From: Actinobacillus equuli | GTDB lineage: Bacteria; Pseudomonadota; Gammaproteobacteria; Enterobacterales; Pasteurellaceae | NCBI RefSeq assembly: GCF_900636745.1 | Contig: NZ_LR134310.1 | Span: 496,001 to 560,000 of the forward strand | DNA length: 64,000 nucleotides | Direction of reading: 5' to 3' | Part shown: in pieces, positions 36,318 through 46,494 of the stretch | Numbering within the stretch: position 1 is the stretch's first letter | How the letters are laid out: every line of letters starts with the position of its first letter | Program-made: the position numbers and the translations under genes | The notes under the pieces: generated by a model | Databases searched by the model: none | Seen by the model: only the letters and a program-made list of their open reading frames with translations | Told to the model about the DNA's origin: nothing

Positions 36318-37757
36318 ATGTCTAGAAAACTCAGAAGAACCAAAATTGTTTGTACAATGGGTCCAGCTACAGACCGTGGCAATAACTTAGAAAAAATTAT
36401 TGCTGCCGGTGCAAATATGGTTCGTATGAACTTCTCACACGGTGTACCGGAAGATCACATTGAACGTGCAAATAAAGTACGTGAAATTGCAGCAAAATTA
36501 GGTAAAACAGTTGCAATCTTAGGTGACTTACAAGGTCCTAAAATCCGTGTATCAACTTTCAAAGATGGTAAAATTTTCTTAAACATCGGTGACAAATTCA
36601 CATTAGATGCAGACTTACCACGTGGTGAAGGTCACCAAGATGCGGTTGGTTTAGACTACAAAAACTTACCAAACGATGTAGTACCGGGCGATATTCTTTT
36701 ATTAGACGATGGTAACGTTCAATTAAAAGTACTTTCTGTTGAAGGCGTAAAAGTTCATACAGAAGTCACTGTTGGCGGACCTTTATCAAACAATAAAGGT
36801 ATCAACAAATTAGGCGGTGGTTTATCTGCACCTGCATTAACAGACAAAGATAAAGAAGATATCAAATTAGCAGCGAAAATCGGTGTTGACTATCTTGCGG
36901 TATCATTCCCGCAATCAAGTGCAGATTTACACTACGCTCGCCAATTAGCACAAGAAGCAGGTTTAAATGCGAAAATCGTTGCAAAAGTTGAGCGTGCTGA
37001 AACCGTAGCAACCGAAGAAGCAATGGATGACATCATCTTAGGCTCAGACGTTGTGATGGTTGCACGTGGTGACTTAGGTGTTGAAATCGGTGATGCTGCA
37101 TTAGTTGGCGTACAAAAACGTTTAATTCGTCGTGCACGTAAATTAAACCGCGTAGTGATTACTGCAACGCAAATGATGGAATCAATGATCAAAAAACCTA
37201 TGCCGACACGTGCAGAGGTTATGGACGTTGCAAACGCAGTATTAGACGGTACGGATGCGGTAATGCTTTCCGGGGAAACTGCAAATGGTGATTATCCGGT
37301 AGAAACCGTTAAATCAATGGCTGAAGTATGTTTAGGTGCTGAAACAATGCCTAGCATCAATATTTCTCGCCACCGTATGGAAGGTACATTTGCAACTATC
37401 GATGAAGCGGTTGCAATGTCAGCAATGTACACTGCAAACCACTTAGAAGGCGTTTCTGCAATCATCGCATTAACTCATTCAGGTGAAACAGCTAAATTAA
37501 TGAGCCGTATCAGCTCAGGTTTACCGATTTATGCATTATCTCGTAACCAAAAAGCATTAAATCTTTCTGCGCTTTACCGTGGTGTTACACCGGTATTCTA
37601 CGATGAAGAAAGCCGTACAATTGATGGTGCGAAAAAAGCAATCGCATTATTAAAAGAGAAAGGTTACTTAATGTCTGGTGACTTAGTGTTATTAACACAT
37701 GGTGACGAATTAAAAGAAGGCGGTACAAATACTTGCCGTATCTTAAAAGTTGAATAA
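36318..37757 (+). CDS. pykA: Pyruvate kinase
   Basis: 479 residues, the length of the PykA (type II) form. It converts phosphoenolpyruvate and ADP to pyruvate and ATP. Blocks: MVRMNFSHG with substrate Arg and Asn, [31 protein letters not shown] with the catalytic Lys and Glu, [12 protein letters not shown] and the [10 protein letters not shown] signature ([13 protein letters not shown]). Codon use is strongly biased, as in eno. It has its own promoter and terminator. Confidence 0.95.
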   Translation: MSRKLRRTKIVCTMGPATDRGNNLEKIIAAGANMVRMNFSHGVPEDHIERANKVREIAAKLGKTVAILGDLQGPKIRVSTFKDGKIFLNIGDKFTLDADLPRGEGHQDAVGLDYKNLPNDVVPGDILLLDDGNVQLKVLSVEGVKVHTEVTVGGPLSNNKGINKLGGGLSAPALTDKDKEDIKLAAKIGVDYLAVSFPQSSADLHYARQLAQEAGLNAKIVAKVERAETVATEEAMDDIILGSDVVMVARGDLGVEIGDAALVGVQKRLIRRARKLNRVVITATQMMESMIKKPMPTRAEVMDVANAVLDGTDAVMLSGETANGDYPVETVKSMAEVCLGAETMPSINISRHRMEGTFATIDEAVAMSAMYTANHLEGVSAIIALTHSGETAKLMSRISSGLPIYALSRNQKALNLSALYRGVTPVFYDEESRTIDGAKKAIALLKEKGYLMSGDLVLLTHGDELKEGGTNTCRILKVE

Positions 37758-37779
37758 TCACTAAATTCAATCTAAAAAG

Positions 37780-37802
37780 CCCACGCTAATGCGTGGGTTT
37801 TT
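37780..37802 (+). terminator. Terminator of pykA
   Basis: CCCACGC and GCGTGGG with a 4-base loop, then T5. Confidence 0.9.
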
Positions 37803-37838
37803 GTTATATTCTCCAATAACTCTAATTCGTAAATTTTA

Positions 37839-38885
37839 ATGAAAAAACAACCGCTTAATATCTGTATCTTACGCCTCTCCGCCATTGGTGACGTATGTCA
37901 TACACTGGCTGTCGTTCAGGCGATTCAGCGCCAATACCCCGATGCAAAAATCAGTTGGATAATCGGCAAAACCGAAGCAATGCTGATGCAAGGCTTGGAA
38001 AACGTCGAACTAATTCCCTATGATAAAAAAAACGGCTGGAAAGGAATATTTACACTTTGGAAGACGCTGGCTAACAAGCGGTTCGATTTCCTGTTAAATA
38101 TGCAAACCGCTTTTCGAGCCTCAATGATTTCATTAGGCATTAAAGCGACTAAAAAAATTGGTTTTAATCGAGATCGTGCACGTGAAATGCAATGGCTTTT
38201 TACTAATGAAAAAGTGGAAATGACATCTTCTCCACATGTATTGGATGGGCAAATGATGTTTGCTAAAGCAATAGGCGTAACGGATTTAACGCCTCGTTGG
38301 TCGCTGCCTTTAAGCCAATCCGATCTTGATTACAGTGCTGCTTTTATTGATAAAACCAAGAAAAATGTCTTAATTTCACCTTGTTCCAGTAAAAAAGAAA
38401 AAGATTGGGGTGCAGAACGTAATGCAGAAATCGCTCAATGGCTTACCGCTCAAAATATCAATGTGATTATTGCCGGCTCTCCTTCTGCTTACGAAATGGA
38501 AACAGCAAACAAAATTCAACAACTTGCGCCTAAATGCATCAATATCACAGGAAAAACCAGCCTAAAACAACTTGCAGCATTAATCAATCAAGTTGATTTG
38601 GTTATCTCTCCCGATACGGGAGCAGCACATATCGCAACTACACAATCGACACCAGTTATCGGCTTATATGCAATTCATAATCCTCGTCGTACAGCGCCCT
38701 ATAATGATCAACACAATGTTGTTTCTGCTTATGATCAATCCGTACTAGATTATTATGGAAAACCGTGGAATAAGTTACCTTGGGCCACCAAAGCCAAAAG
38801 TAAATCAGGCGAAAAATTAATGGAACGAATCAGTGTGGACGATGTGAAGAAAAAAATAGTTGAAACTCTAGCTGTAAAATTGTAA
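37839..38885 (+). CDS. opsX: LPS heptosyltransferase, glycosyltransferase family 9 (OpsX type)
   Basis: 348 residues, a soluble GT-B enzyme that acts at the inner face of the membrane on lipid A-core. The N-domain starts ICILRLSAIGDVCHTLAVV, the family phosphate-binding motif; the donor site in the C-domain includes SPCSSKKEKDWGAERN and VISPDTGAAHIATT, which contact ADP-heptose. In Pasteurellaceae the OpsX heptosyltransferase I adds the first heptose to Kdo; I use that name by overall resemblance and the assignment is moderate (other GT9 members differ in acceptor). It follows the pykA terminator and precedes the DAHP synthase gene. Confidence 0.75.
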   Translation: MKKQPLNICILRLSAIGDVCHTLAVVQAIQRQYPDAKISWIIGKTEAMLMQGLENVELIPYDKKNGWKGIFTLWKTLANKRFDFLLNMQTAFRASMISLGIKATKKIGFNRDRAREMQWLFTNEKVEMTSSPHVLDGQMMFAKAIGVTDLTPRWSLPLSQSDLDYSAAFIDKTKKNVLISPCSSKKEKDWGAERNAEIAQWLTAQNINVIIAGSPSAYEMETANKIQQLAPKCINITGKTSLKQLAALINQVDLVISPDTGAAHIATTQSTPVIGLYAIHNPRRTAPYNDQHNVVSAYDQSVLDYYGKPWNKLPWATKAKSKSGEKLMERISVDDVKKKIVETLAVKL

Positions 38886-38927
38886 AGTAACACTGTATTA
38901 TTTTTTTTACACATACAGGAAACAAAA

Positions 38928-39992
38928 ATGAACACCGTAGTTAATCAAGATAGCTTGCATAATGTAAATATTGCTGACGAAAAAGTATTACTCACACCGG
39001 CTGAACTTAAAGCAGAATTTCCATTACCGGAACATTTACGTAAACAAATTGAAACATCACGTCGTGAGATCTCAGATATTATTCATAAACGTGATCCACG
39101 TAAACTGATTGTAATTGGCCCATGTTCTATTCATGATCCGGTTGCGGCTATCGAATACGGAAAAAAATTAAAAGCATTAGCCGACACCGTTTCAGATAAG
39201 CTTTATATCGTAATGCGCGTTTACTTTGAAAAACCGCGTACAACCGTAGGTTGGAAAGGTTTAATCAACGATCCGAAAATTGACGGTACTTTTGATGTTG
39301 AAACCGGTTTACGTGTCGGACGTAAACTATGCTTAGAACTCGCAGAATTAGGTTTACCGCTTGCAACGGAAGCGCTAGATCCAATGACACCACAATATTT
39401 AGCGGATCTGTTTAGTTGGTCTGCGATCGGTGCACGTACAACCGAATCACAAACACACCGTGAACTAGCTTCCGGCTTATCTATGGCAGTCGGCTTTAAA
39501 AACGGTACGGACGGTGGCTTAGCTGTGGCAATCAACGCAATGCAATCCGCGGCGCAAAGTCATAGCTTTATCGGTATCAACCAAAAAGGTCAAGTAAACT
39601 TATTACACACCAAAGGTAATCCGGACGGTCATGTGATTTTACGAGGTGGTAAAACGCCAAACTTTGAACAACAATATGTAGAAGAATGCGAATTAGCGTT
39701 ACGTAAAGCAGGCTTACCAGAAGCAATTATGATTGACTGCAGCCACGGTAACTCAAATAAAGATTATCGCCGTCAACCACTGGTAGCGGAAAATGCCCTA
39801 GAGCAATTATTAAACGGTAACACCTCAATTATCGGTTTAATGATCGAAAGTCACTTAAATGCCGGCAATCAATCATCGGAGCAGCCATTCAGTGAAATGA
39901 AATACGGCGTATCGATTACCGATGCTTGTATCGACTGGCAAACAACAGAAGAAGTATTAACTAACTTTGCCGAAAAATTAAGACAGAAATAA
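38928..39992 (+). CDS. aroG: 3-deoxy-7-phosphoheptulonate (DAHP) synthase, class I
   Basis: 354 residues, AroFGH family. It condenses phosphoenolpyruvate and erythrose 4-phosphate, the first step of aromatic amino acid synthesis. Motifs: IGPCSIHDPVAAIEYGKKL with the metal-binding Cys, YFEKPRTTVGWKGLINDP, ARTTESQTHRELASGLS, and IMIDCSHGNSNKDYRRQ. AGGAAA precedes the ATG. The feedback amino acid (Phe, Tyr or Trp) cannot be read with certainty, so the aroG symbol is the usual default. tyrA follows 118 bases later behind an uptake-signal hairpin. Confidence 0.92.
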   Translation: MNTVVNQDSLHNVNIADEKVLLTPAELKAEFPLPEHLRKQIETSRREISDIIHKRDPRKLIVIGPCSIHDPVAAIEYGKKLKALADTVSDKLYIVMRVYFEKPRTTVGWKGLINDPKIDGTFDVETGLRVGRKLCLELAELGLPLATEALDPMTPQYLADLFSWSAIGARTTESQTHRELASGLSMAVGFKNGTDGGLAVAINAMQSAAQSHSFIGINQKGQVNLLHTKGNPDGHVILRGGKTPNFEQQYVEECELALRKAGLPEAIMIDCSHGNSNKDYRRQPLVAENALEQLLNGNTSIIGLMIESHLNAGNQSSEQPFSEMKYGVSITDACIDWQTTEEVLTNFAEKLRQK

Positions 39993-40031
39993 CGACCGTA
40001 AATAATTTGGTAAGATTCACATAAATTAAAT

Positions 40032-40073
40032 AAGCGGTCAATTTTGCAAAATTTTATGCAAATTTGACCGCTT
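40032..40073 (+). terminator. Inverted uptake-signal hairpin between the DAHP synthase gene and tyrA
   Basis: AAGCGGTCAA (40032-40041) pairs with TTGACCGCTT (40064-40073), with further AT pairing inside; GTTTAAT follows. Confidence 0.65.
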
Positions 40074-40110
40074 GTTTAATGAGTCTTCCAACAGAATGAA
40101 GGAACAATCA

Positions 40111-41232
40111 ATGAGCCCATTAAATCCTTTACGAGAAAAAATCGATCAAGTTGACCAGCAATTAATTCAGCTATTTGCCGAGCGCTTAAAATTAGTCGCC
40201 GAAGTGGGAAAAGTAAAATCGGAACACGGCATTCCGGTTTACGCACCGGAGCGAGAAACGGCGATGATTGCCGCCCGCCGAGAGGAAGCAGAAAAGCAAG
40301 GCGTGCCTGCTGATTTGATCGAAGACGTATTAAGGCGCGTCATGCGTGAATCTTATGCGAATGAAAACAAACACGGCTTTAAAACGACCAATCCGAATAT
40401 CAATAAAATTGTGATTGTTGGCGGTAAAGGTAAATTAGGTGGGTTATTTGCTCGTTTTCTAGAGCTTTCCGGTTACCAAGTCGAAACACTAGGCAGCAAA
40501 GATTGGGACAATGCGCAACAAATCCTTAGTGGCAGTGATTTAGTGATTGTCTGCGTGCCGATTAACAAAACCTTAGACACGATTGAGCGTTTACAACCGT
40601 TCTTAACGGAAAATATGATTTTAGCGGATTTGACCTCGGTTAAAGCACAGCCGCTTGAGAAAATGTTGGAAATCCACAGCGGCCCGGTTGTCGGCTTACA
40701 TCCAATGTTTGGGCCGGATATTGCTTCAATGGCAAAACAACTGGTTGCCTGCTGTCATGGACGTTTTTCCGAAAAATACGAATGGTTAATTGAACAGATA
40801 AAAATTTGGGGTGCAAAAATTGAAGTGATTGATGCTCACGAGCATGATCATGCCATGACTTATATTCAAGCCTTACGTCACTTCTCAACTTTTACTTTCG
40901 GTCTGCATCTATCTCGCCAGCCGGTAAAATTGTCACAGCTTTTAGCGCTCTCCTCACCAATTTACCGTTTGGAATTAGCGATGATCGGACGCTTATTCGC
41001 TCAAGACGGCGGCTTATATGCAGATATTATTTCGGATAAACCGGAAAATCTGGCGGTAATTGAATCACTAAAAGACACTTTTGCAACCAGCTTGGAGTTC
41101 TTTAAAAACAATGATAAAGCCGGTTTTATTCAAGCATTTGAAGAAGTTCATCATTGGTTTGGTGATTATTCGGAACAATTCTTAAAAGAAAGTAGAATGT
41201 TACTGCAACAGGCAAACGATAATCGTAAATAA
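40111..41232 (+). CDS. tyrA: Bifunctional chorismate mutase / prephenate dehydrogenase
   Basis: 374 residues from ATG 40111 (MSPLNPLREKIDQVDQQ), preceded by AAGGA; the frame opens at a TTG inside the uptake-signal hairpin, which is not credible as a start. The first 90 residues are an AroQ chorismate mutase (REKIDQVDQQLIQLFAERLK, with Arg and Lys at active-site positions). From about residue 95, IVIVGGKGKLGGLFARFLEL begins the NAD-binding prephenate dehydrogenase domain. The enzyme takes chorismate to 4-hydroxyphenylpyruvate on the way to tyrosine. Confidence 0.95.
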   Translation: MSPLNPLREKIDQVDQQLIQLFAERLKLVAEVGKVKSEHGIPVYAPERETAMIAARREEAEKQGVPADLIEDVLRRVMRESYANENKHGFKTTNPNINKIVIVGGKGKLGGLFARFLELSGYQVETLGSKDWDNAQQILSGSDLVIVCVPINKTLDTIERLQPFLTENMILADLTSVKAQPLEKMLEIHSGPVVGLHPMFGPDIASMAKQLVACCHGRFSEKYEWLIEQIKIWGAKIEVIDAHEHDHAMTYIQALRHFSTFTFGLHLSRQPVKLSQLLALSSPIYRLELAMIGRLFAQDGGLYADIISDKPENLAVIESLKDTFATSLEFFKNNDKAGFIQAFEEVHHWFGDYSEQFLKESRMLLQQANDNRK

Positions 41233-41239
41233 TAAAAAA

Positions 41240-41265
41240 GCTCATCTTTATAAGATGAGCCTTTT
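41240..41265. terminator. Bidirectional terminator between tyrA and dxs
   Basis: GCTCATCTT (41240-41248) and AAGATGAGC (41252-41260), A-run before and CTTTT after; the genes converge. Confidence 0.88.
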
Positions 41266-41267
41266 CT

Positions 41268-43121
41268 TTATTGATTTACTACCGCTTGAATTCTCTGCTC
41301 AATGCCTACCGCATCTAAGCCTAAATCTGCATAGCTTTCCGCTTGAGTCGCTTGTGGCACAAAGAAATCAGGAATACCAAGCATGACAAGCGGTCGAATT
41401 TTACCGATTTTTTGCAAATATTCATTCACAAAACTGCCTGCACCACCTTGAATCGCATTTTCTTCCAAGGTAACCAATAACTCATGCGAATCCGCTAATT
41501 CCGCTACTAATTGTTCATCAAGCGGTTTCACAAAACGCATATCTACCAGCGTGTAATTATGTTTTTCTGCAACGATACGTGCTTCATTTAGCAATGGACC
41601 AAAGTTTAGAATCGCCACTTTTTGCCCTTGCTGAATTAGCTTACCTTTACCAACTTCAAGCGCTTGCATCGGTTCTAACGCCACACCTTGCGCATTACCT
41701 CTCGGGTAACGTACCGCTGTTGGCGTATTCATACGATAAGCCGTATAAAGCATTTGGCGCATTTCATTCTCGTCTGACGGACACATAATCGTCATATTCG
41801 GGATACAGCGCATAAAACTCACATCAAATGCACCTTGGTGAGTTTGCCCGTCCGCACCGACAATCCCCGCTCGGTCAATCGCAAAGATCACCGGTAAATT
41901 TTGAATCGCCACATCGTGAATCAATTGGTCATAAGCACGTTGTAAGAAGCTTGAATAGATTGCCACCACCGGTTTATAACCGGCAATTGCCAAACCGGCA
42001 CCGAAAGTCACCGCATGCTGCTCTGCAATCGCGACATCAAAGTATTGTTCAGGGAAACGTTTTGAAAACTCAACCATTCCCGAGCCTTCACGCATTGCCG
42101 GTGTAATACCGATTAACTTACTATCTTTTTCCGCCATTTCACATAGCCAATTACCGAAAATATCCGAATAAGTCGGAATCGTTTTTGATTTCGGCAATTG
42201 TCCACAAGTCGGGTCAAATTTAGGCACGCCGTGATAGCCAATCGGATCATTTTCTGCCGGCTCATAGCCTTTACCTTTTTTGGTACGAATATGTAAGAAC
42301 TGCGGGCCTTTTAGCTCACGCATATTGCTAAGCGTTTTGACCAGCTCATCAATATTATGACCGTCAACCGGGCCGATATAGTTAAAACCAAGCTCTTCAA
42401 ACAAGGTACTTTCCGGCGAGATCACCCCTTTCATATGCTCTTCACTTTTCTTCATGAAGTTTTTAATGGTCGGGACTTTATCCAATACTTTTTTACTGCC
42501 GTCACGCACGGTTGTATAGATTGACCCCGAGAAAATACGTGCTAAATGGTTGTTTAATGCGCCGACATTCTCGGAAATCGACATTTCATTGTCATTTAAA
42601 ATGACTAGCATATCCGTATGCATCGCACCTGCATGGTTCATCGCTTCAAATGCCATACCGGCAGTAATTGCACCGTCGCCGATCACACATACGGTTTTAC
42701 GTCCGGCATTTTCTTTTTCCGCCGCTACGGCAATACCGACACCGGCACTAATTGAAGTAGATGAATGACCGACACTTAACACATCATAGAGGCTTTCTTC
42801 ACGCCAAGGGAAAGGATGAATACCGTTCTTTTGACGAATGGTATGCATTTGGTCACGACGACCGGTAAGAATTTTATGCGGATATGCCTGATGACCAACG
42901 TCCCAAATGAGTTGGTCAAAAGGTGTTTGATAAACATAATGCAAAGCTACCGTAAGCTCTACCACCCCTAAACCGGAGGCTAAATGACCACTTGTTTGGC
43001 TAACCGATTCCAGTAAATAAGCGCGAAGCTCATCTGCCACAGGCTGTAATTGCTCTTTTGCAAGCAAACGCAAATCTTCCGGAGAGTTGATTTGGCTTAA
43101 CAGAGGATATTTGTTTTGCAT
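41268..43121 (-). CDS. dxs: 1-deoxy-D-xylulose-5-phosphate synthase
   Basis: 617 residues from ATG 43121 ([17 protein letters not shown]). DXS joins pyruvate and glyceraldehyde 3-phosphate, the entry step of the MEP isoprenoid pathway, with thiamine diphosphate. Signs: HHSS-type [14 protein letters not shown], the ThDP motif [15 protein letters not shown]...NDN (about 143-175), the catalytic Glu in [17 protein letters not shown], and the transketolase C-domain with [12 protein letters not shown]. Shine-Dalgarno is weak (AAAGAAA). An uptake signal occurs in the gene and another in its leader. ispA and xseB, the usual partners, are not adjacent. Confidence 0.96.
   Translation of the reverse strand: MQNKYPLLSQINSPEDLRLLAKEQLQPVADELRAYLLESVSQTSGHLASGLGVVELTVALHYVYQTPFDQLIWDVGHQAYPHKILTGRRDQMHTIRQKNGIHPFPWREESLYDVLSVGHSSTSISAGVGIAVAAEKENAGRKTVCVIGDGAITAGMAFEAMNHAGAMHTDMLVILNDNEMSISENVGALNNHLARIFSGSIYTTVRDGSKKVLDKVPTIKNFMKKSEEHMKGVISPESTLFEELGFNYIGPVDGHNIDELVKTLSNMRELKGPQFLHIRTKKGKGYEPAENDPIGYHGVPKFDPTCGQLPKSKTIPTYSDIFGNWLCEMAEKDSKLIGITPAMREGSGMVEFSKRFPEQYFDVAIAEQHAVTFGAGLAIAGYKPVVAIYSSFLQRAYDQLIHDVAIQNLPVIFAIDRAGIVGADGQTHQGAFDVSFMRCIPNMTIMCPSDENEMRQMLYTAYRMNTPTAVRYPRGNAQGVALEPMQALEVGKGKLIQQGQKVAILNFGPLLNEARIVAEKHNYTLVDMRFVKPLDEQLVAELADSHELLVTLEENAIQGGAGSFVNEYLQKIGKIRPLVMLGIPDFFVPQATQAESYADLGLDAVGIEQRIQAVVNQ
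41386..41395 (+). repeat. Uptake signal sequence copy inside dxs
   Basis: ACAAGCGGTC within the coding sequence. Confidence 0.8.
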
Positions 43122-43188
43122 AGTGTTTTCTTTTTTTAATTTAACCACGAGCCATACGAATTAACACGGGTATTGCAAAATACGCCGG

Positions 43189-43204
43189 AAATTTGACCGC
43201 TTGT
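43189..43204 (-). repeat. Uptake signal sequence copy in the dxs leader
   Basis: The minus strand reads ACAAGCGGTCAAATTT, a full extended signal, between suhB and dxs. Confidence 0.85.
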
Positions 43205-43242
43205 TTGTTTTACCCGTGAAATCTATGGTTTAAATTTTTAAA

Positions 43243-44055
43243 TTAGTTTTTAAGATCTTCAGTTAATACCGGTTGAATCGTATTTAAAATCTCTTTTACC
43301 ACACGAGCCTGACCTGCAACAACATTACCTGATTTTAAGTAATCTGTTCCACCAACAAAATTCGTTACGATTGCCCCGGCTTCACGCGCAATTAAATCGC
43401 CTGCCGCACAATCCCAAGGTTTTAAGCCGATTTCAAAGAAACCGTCAACACGATTTGCCGCAACATAAGCCAAATCAAGCGCTGCCGAACCGGTACGACG
43501 GAAATCCGCCACGCCGTTATTCATTAAGCCTTCTAACATATTTAAATGCGCAGGACGATGTTTAGCTGCTTTGAAAGGGAAACCGGTTGCAAGTACAGTA
43601 CCGTTTAAATCACGGCGATCTGTTTCTACACGTAAACGGAATTCATTGAGTTTTGCACCTTCACCACGAACAGCAGTGAAAAGTTCATTACGGATTGGAT
43701 CGTAAACAACACCCACCGTTGTACGACCATTTTCACGTACCGCAATCGAAACTGCAAAATGAGGTAAGCGTTTCACGAAGTTAGTTGTGCCATCTAATGG
43801 ATCAATCACCCATTGCACATTTTCGTTTTCACCAGCCAAAATACCAGACTCTTCACCAACAATAGCGTGATCAGGATAAGATTTACGGATCACTTCGATA
43901 ATCGCCGCTTCCGCCGCTTTATCAATTGCAGTTACATAATCGTTTGTACCTTTTTGAGCCACTTCGATTTCACTCGCGGCTTGCTCATAGCCTTTAGCAA
44001 TAATATTGCCTGCTTTTCGTGCAGCACGAATAGCAATGTTTAACATTGGGTTCAT
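43243..44055 (-). CDS. suhB: Inositol-1-monophosphatase family protein SuhB
   Basis: 270 residues, close to E. coli SuhB along its whole length from MNPMLNIAIRAARKAG. It is a Mg2+-dependent phosphatase in vitro and in E. coli also acts in ribosomal antitermination complexes with NusB. Metal-site motifs are complete: GEESG (about 67-71), WVIDPLDGTTNFVKR (about 82-96) and KPWDCAAGDLIAREAG (about 207-222). It stands between dxs and the divergent YfiF-type gene. nusB is at 47525 in this window. Confidence 0.95.
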   Translation of the reverse strand: MNPMLNIAIRAARKAGNIIAKGYEQAASEIEVAQKGTNDYVTAIDKAAEAAIIEVIRKSYPDHAIVGEESGILAGENENVQWVIDPLDGTTNFVKRLPHFAVSIAVRENGRTTVGVVYDPIRNELFTAVRGEGAKLNEFRLRVETDRRDLNGTVLATGFPFKAAKHRPAHLNMLEGLMNNGVADFRRTGSAALDLAYVAANRVDGFFEIGLKPWDCAAGDLIAREAGAIVTNFVGGTDYLKSGNVVAGQARVVKEILNTIQPVLTEDLKN

Positions 44056-44221
44056 AATTCCACCAGATTTTAAAGAACATAAAAAGACGAGTGATTATAA
44101 AGAAACTTACCAAATAAAGGAATAACAAGCGGTCTGATTCTCAAAATTTTTTGCAAAAAAGCGATATTTTACTAGGCGAATAAACTATAATAGCCCGAAA
44201 TTTTCCCTAAGGAACGATAGA

Positions 44222-45319
44222 ATGAAACCAAAATTTAATGAAAATAAACCTCGCTTTCAAACCGTTGATGAGCGCCGAGATAACAAATTCCAAACAAAAT
44301 CAAACCGCTTTAACGATGAACATCACTCAAATCGCCGCGAACAGCGTAATGATCGTTCTTCAAACCGATTCGAAGATAAACCTCGTTTTGACAAACCTAA
44401 ATTCGGTGGCAATAAAGCTCGCTTTGAGCGTAAAGATCGCCAAGAAGCTCGTGAAGTGCTTTACCCGACAAGCGCTAAAAAAGCTAGCGGCGAAGGCAGC
44501 GTACAAATTAGCGTAAAAGGCTGCAATAGCACAATTAAAGAGAAAAAAACCGGCCCGCTTTCTCCTCGTGCGCCGGAAAAAATTAAGAAAAACCGTGCGG
44601 AAGAAATGAAAGTGTACGGTGAAAACGCTTGCCTTGCATTGTTTAAACAACGACCGGATGCGATTGTGCGTTTATGGGCAACTGTAGAAGGCGCGAAAAA
44701 GTTAGGCGATATGCTTAGCTACTTAGCCGAACACAAAAAAGCTTATCATGTGGTAGATCGTGCCGAAATGGAACGTGTCACCGGCACAGAACACCACGGC
44801 GATGTCTGTTTATTAGTGAAAAAAGCCGTGCCGTTCTCATTAGAAGGTTATTTACAAGTGCCGCGTAAACGTGATTGTTTAGTCTTACTGGATGCAGTGA
44901 ACAATGCACAAAACGTAGGAGGTATTATTCGTACTTGTGCGTTCTATGGTGTAAGCGGTGTAATTGTAGAAAGTGCCGATACCCTTAATTCAAGTGCTGC
45001 AGCTCGCGTTGCCGAAGGTGGTTTAGAATTTGTTCGTCCGCTTGAAACCAAGCATAAACAAATCGCACTGACGCAATTACGTCATGCAGGCTATCAAATC
45101 GTCCATTTAACCCGTAATAAACAAGCGGCATCACTGGCAAAAACGAAATTAGCTGCAAAAACGGTATTCGTATTAAGTGAAATTCCAGCACAAGACGTTG
45201 AATATCCGGAAGATACAACCGTACAGCTTTCTTTTGAAAACCCGCTTAACAGTGGCTTAAATGTTGCGGTAAGTACTGGTATCGTACTGAATCAGTGGTA
45301 CCAAACGCATATCGCTTAA
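44222..45319 (+). CDS. yfiF: TrmH/SpoU-family RNA 2'-O-methyltransferase, YfiF type
   Basis: 365 residues. The first 120 are low in complexity and rich in Arg, Asp, Asn and Phe, with repeated RF-x or KPRF-like units; they are probably disordered and RNA-binding. A substrate-binding domain follows from about 127 (EEMKVYGENACLALFKQRPD), then the knotted SPOUT methyltransferase domain with LDAVNNAQNVGGIIRTCAFYG (split here; about 222-241), AEGGLEFVRP and SFENPLNSGLNVAVSTG. The match is to E. coli YfiF (TrmH family) better than to RlmB because of the charged N-terminus. The target nucleotide is not known from sequence. Confidence 0.86.
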   Translation: MKPKFNENKPRFQTVDERRDNKFQTKSNRFNDEHHSNRREQRNDRSSNRFEDKPRFDKPKFGGNKARFERKDRQEAREVLYPTSAKKASGEGSVQISVKGCNSTIKEKKTGPLSPRAPEKIKKNRAEEMKVYGENACLALFKQRPDAIVRLWATVEGAKKLGDMLSYLAEHKKAYHVVDRAEMERVTGTEHHGDVCLLVKKAVPFSLEGYLQVPRKRDCLVLLDAVNNAQNVGGIIRTCAFYGVSGVIVESADTLNSSAAARVAEGGLEFVRPLETKHKQIALTQLRHAGYQIVHLTRNKQAASLAKTKLAAKTVFVLSEIPAQDVEYPEDTTVQLSFENPLNSGLNVAVSTGIVLNQWYQTHIA

Positions 45320-45332
45320 GATTGAAACTAAA

Positions 45333-45366
45333 AAAACAGGCTTACGCAAAAACGTAAGCCTGTTTT
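45333..45366. terminator. Bidirectional terminator between the YfiF-type gene and the LysE-family gene
   Basis: AAAACAGGCTTACG (45333-45346) and CGTAAGCCTGTTTT (45353-45366), 14-bp stem, between converging genes. Confidence 0.92.
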
Positions 45367-45369
45367 ACT

Positions 45370-45999
45370 TTAACCGCCAATCAAACCTTTGATTCCGTCA
45401 AAGATCAAAATCATCCCGAATAAAATAAAAATCACACCGGCAACATTGTCAATATAGCGGCTATATTTAGCATAAAAATTACGAATCGGTTTACGTGAGA
45501 AAAGTAACGAAACTAATAAGAAATAAACAAATGCGCTCCCGACTAAAATCATTAATACCGCAAGTAAATCCGTAATATTGGATAATTGTGCAACATAACC
45601 GGATAGCACACTGCTAAAAAATACCGCAATTTTGGCATTAGCAATATTCACACTTAATGCTTTTAAAATTTCTTGTCTAATCGTCGTTTGTACCACTTTT
45701 GCTTTTGACTCATCAAATTTTGCATTTTGGGTAACTTGTACCATTTTAACGCCCATATAAGCCAAAAAGCTTCCGCCTAAAATCATAATAATATACTGAA
45801 TAATATGGGTCGTTTGGCTCAAGACCGATAATCCAAACACTGCTACAACCGCCCAAATTGCCACGCCGATAGAAATACCGACACACGCACAGATCGCATT
45901 ACGCGTATTATCACTTGCCGCTTTACGACTGATATAAAAAAAATCAGGACCAGGGCTAATTAAGCCAATTAATTGCACAATAAAAATTGTCATCAACAT
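45370..45999 (-). CDS. LysE/RhtB-family amino acid exporter
   Basis: 209 residues with six membrane helices, the usual size and layout of LysE/RhtB efflux proteins. The N-terminal signature IGLISPGPDFFYISRKAASDN (helix 1 and loop, about 11-31, abbreviated) is diagnostic: the P-G-P-D motif is conserved. Members export threonine, homoserine, lysine or related metabolites; the substrate is not predictable here. The gene lies 9 bases after pgpA on the same strand, so it ends the nusB-thiL-pgpA run. Confidence 0.88.
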   Translation of the reverse strand: MLMTIFIVQLIGLISPGPDFFYISRKAASDNTRNAICACVGISIGVAIWAVVAVFGLSVLSQTTHIIQYIIMILGGSFLAYMGVKMVQVTQNAKFDESKAKVVQTTIRQEILKALSVNIANAKIAVFFSSVLSGYVAQLSNITDLLAVLMILVGSAFVYFLLVSLLFSRKPIRNFYAKYSRYIDNVAGVIFILFGMILIFDGIKGLIGG

Positions 46000-46008
46000 A
46001 GCGCTTTC

Positions 46009-46482
46009 CTAAATAAACCAATAAATAAAATGTAAAACAATCAGTGCATAAATTGCAGCAACAATATCGTCAAACATAATGCCTAAACCGGTTTCTAATT
46101 TTTCATCAAAATAACGAATCGGATAAGGTTTTAGTACATCAAAGAAACGAAAACAAATAAACGTTAGTAGATAAGCTAACCAATTGTATTCAGGCAAAAA
46201 TGTAAACATCAAAAAAATTGCCACAATTTCATCCCAAACGATACGCCCGTCATCATGTACATTTAGATCGCGACTGGTTTGCTCACAAATATGGCAACCG
46301 GCAATAAAGCTCACAAGAGTTAAACCAACAAAGAATAAAGAACTCTCGGTTAAATTCCACAATAAAATGGCAATCAATACGCCTACAAGCGATCCCCACG
46401 TTCCAGGAGCCGGTTTTAATAAACCGGAACCAAAACCACAAGCGAATAAATGAATCGGATTTTTTAAGTTAAAAATTTTCAT
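46009..46482 (-). CDS. pgpA: Phosphatidylglycerophosphatase A
   Basis: 157 residues, inner-membrane enzyme that removes phosphate from phosphatidylglycerol phosphate. The family block FGSGLLKPAPGTWGSLVG (about 17-34) and the acidic FDDIVAAIYA near the C-terminus (about 139) are present, with three or four hydrophobic helices. It starts 12 bases after thiL, in the nusB-thiL-pgpA order known from E. coli. Confidence 0.94.
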   Translation of the reverse strand: MKIFNLKNPIHLFACGFGSGLLKPAPGTWGSLVGVLIAILLWNLTESSLFFVGLTLVSFIAGCHICEQTSRDLNVHDDGRIVWDEIVAIFLMFTFLPEYNWLAYLLTFICFRFFDVLKPYPIRYFDEKLETGLGIMFDDIVAAIYALIVLHFIYWFI

Positions 46483-46494
46483 AGTTATTTTTTA

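Noticed and set aside
40072-40110. TTG start of TyrA inside the uptake-signal hairpin
   Set aside because: No ribosome-binding site, whereas ATG 40111 has AAGGA and the chorismate mutase N-terminus.
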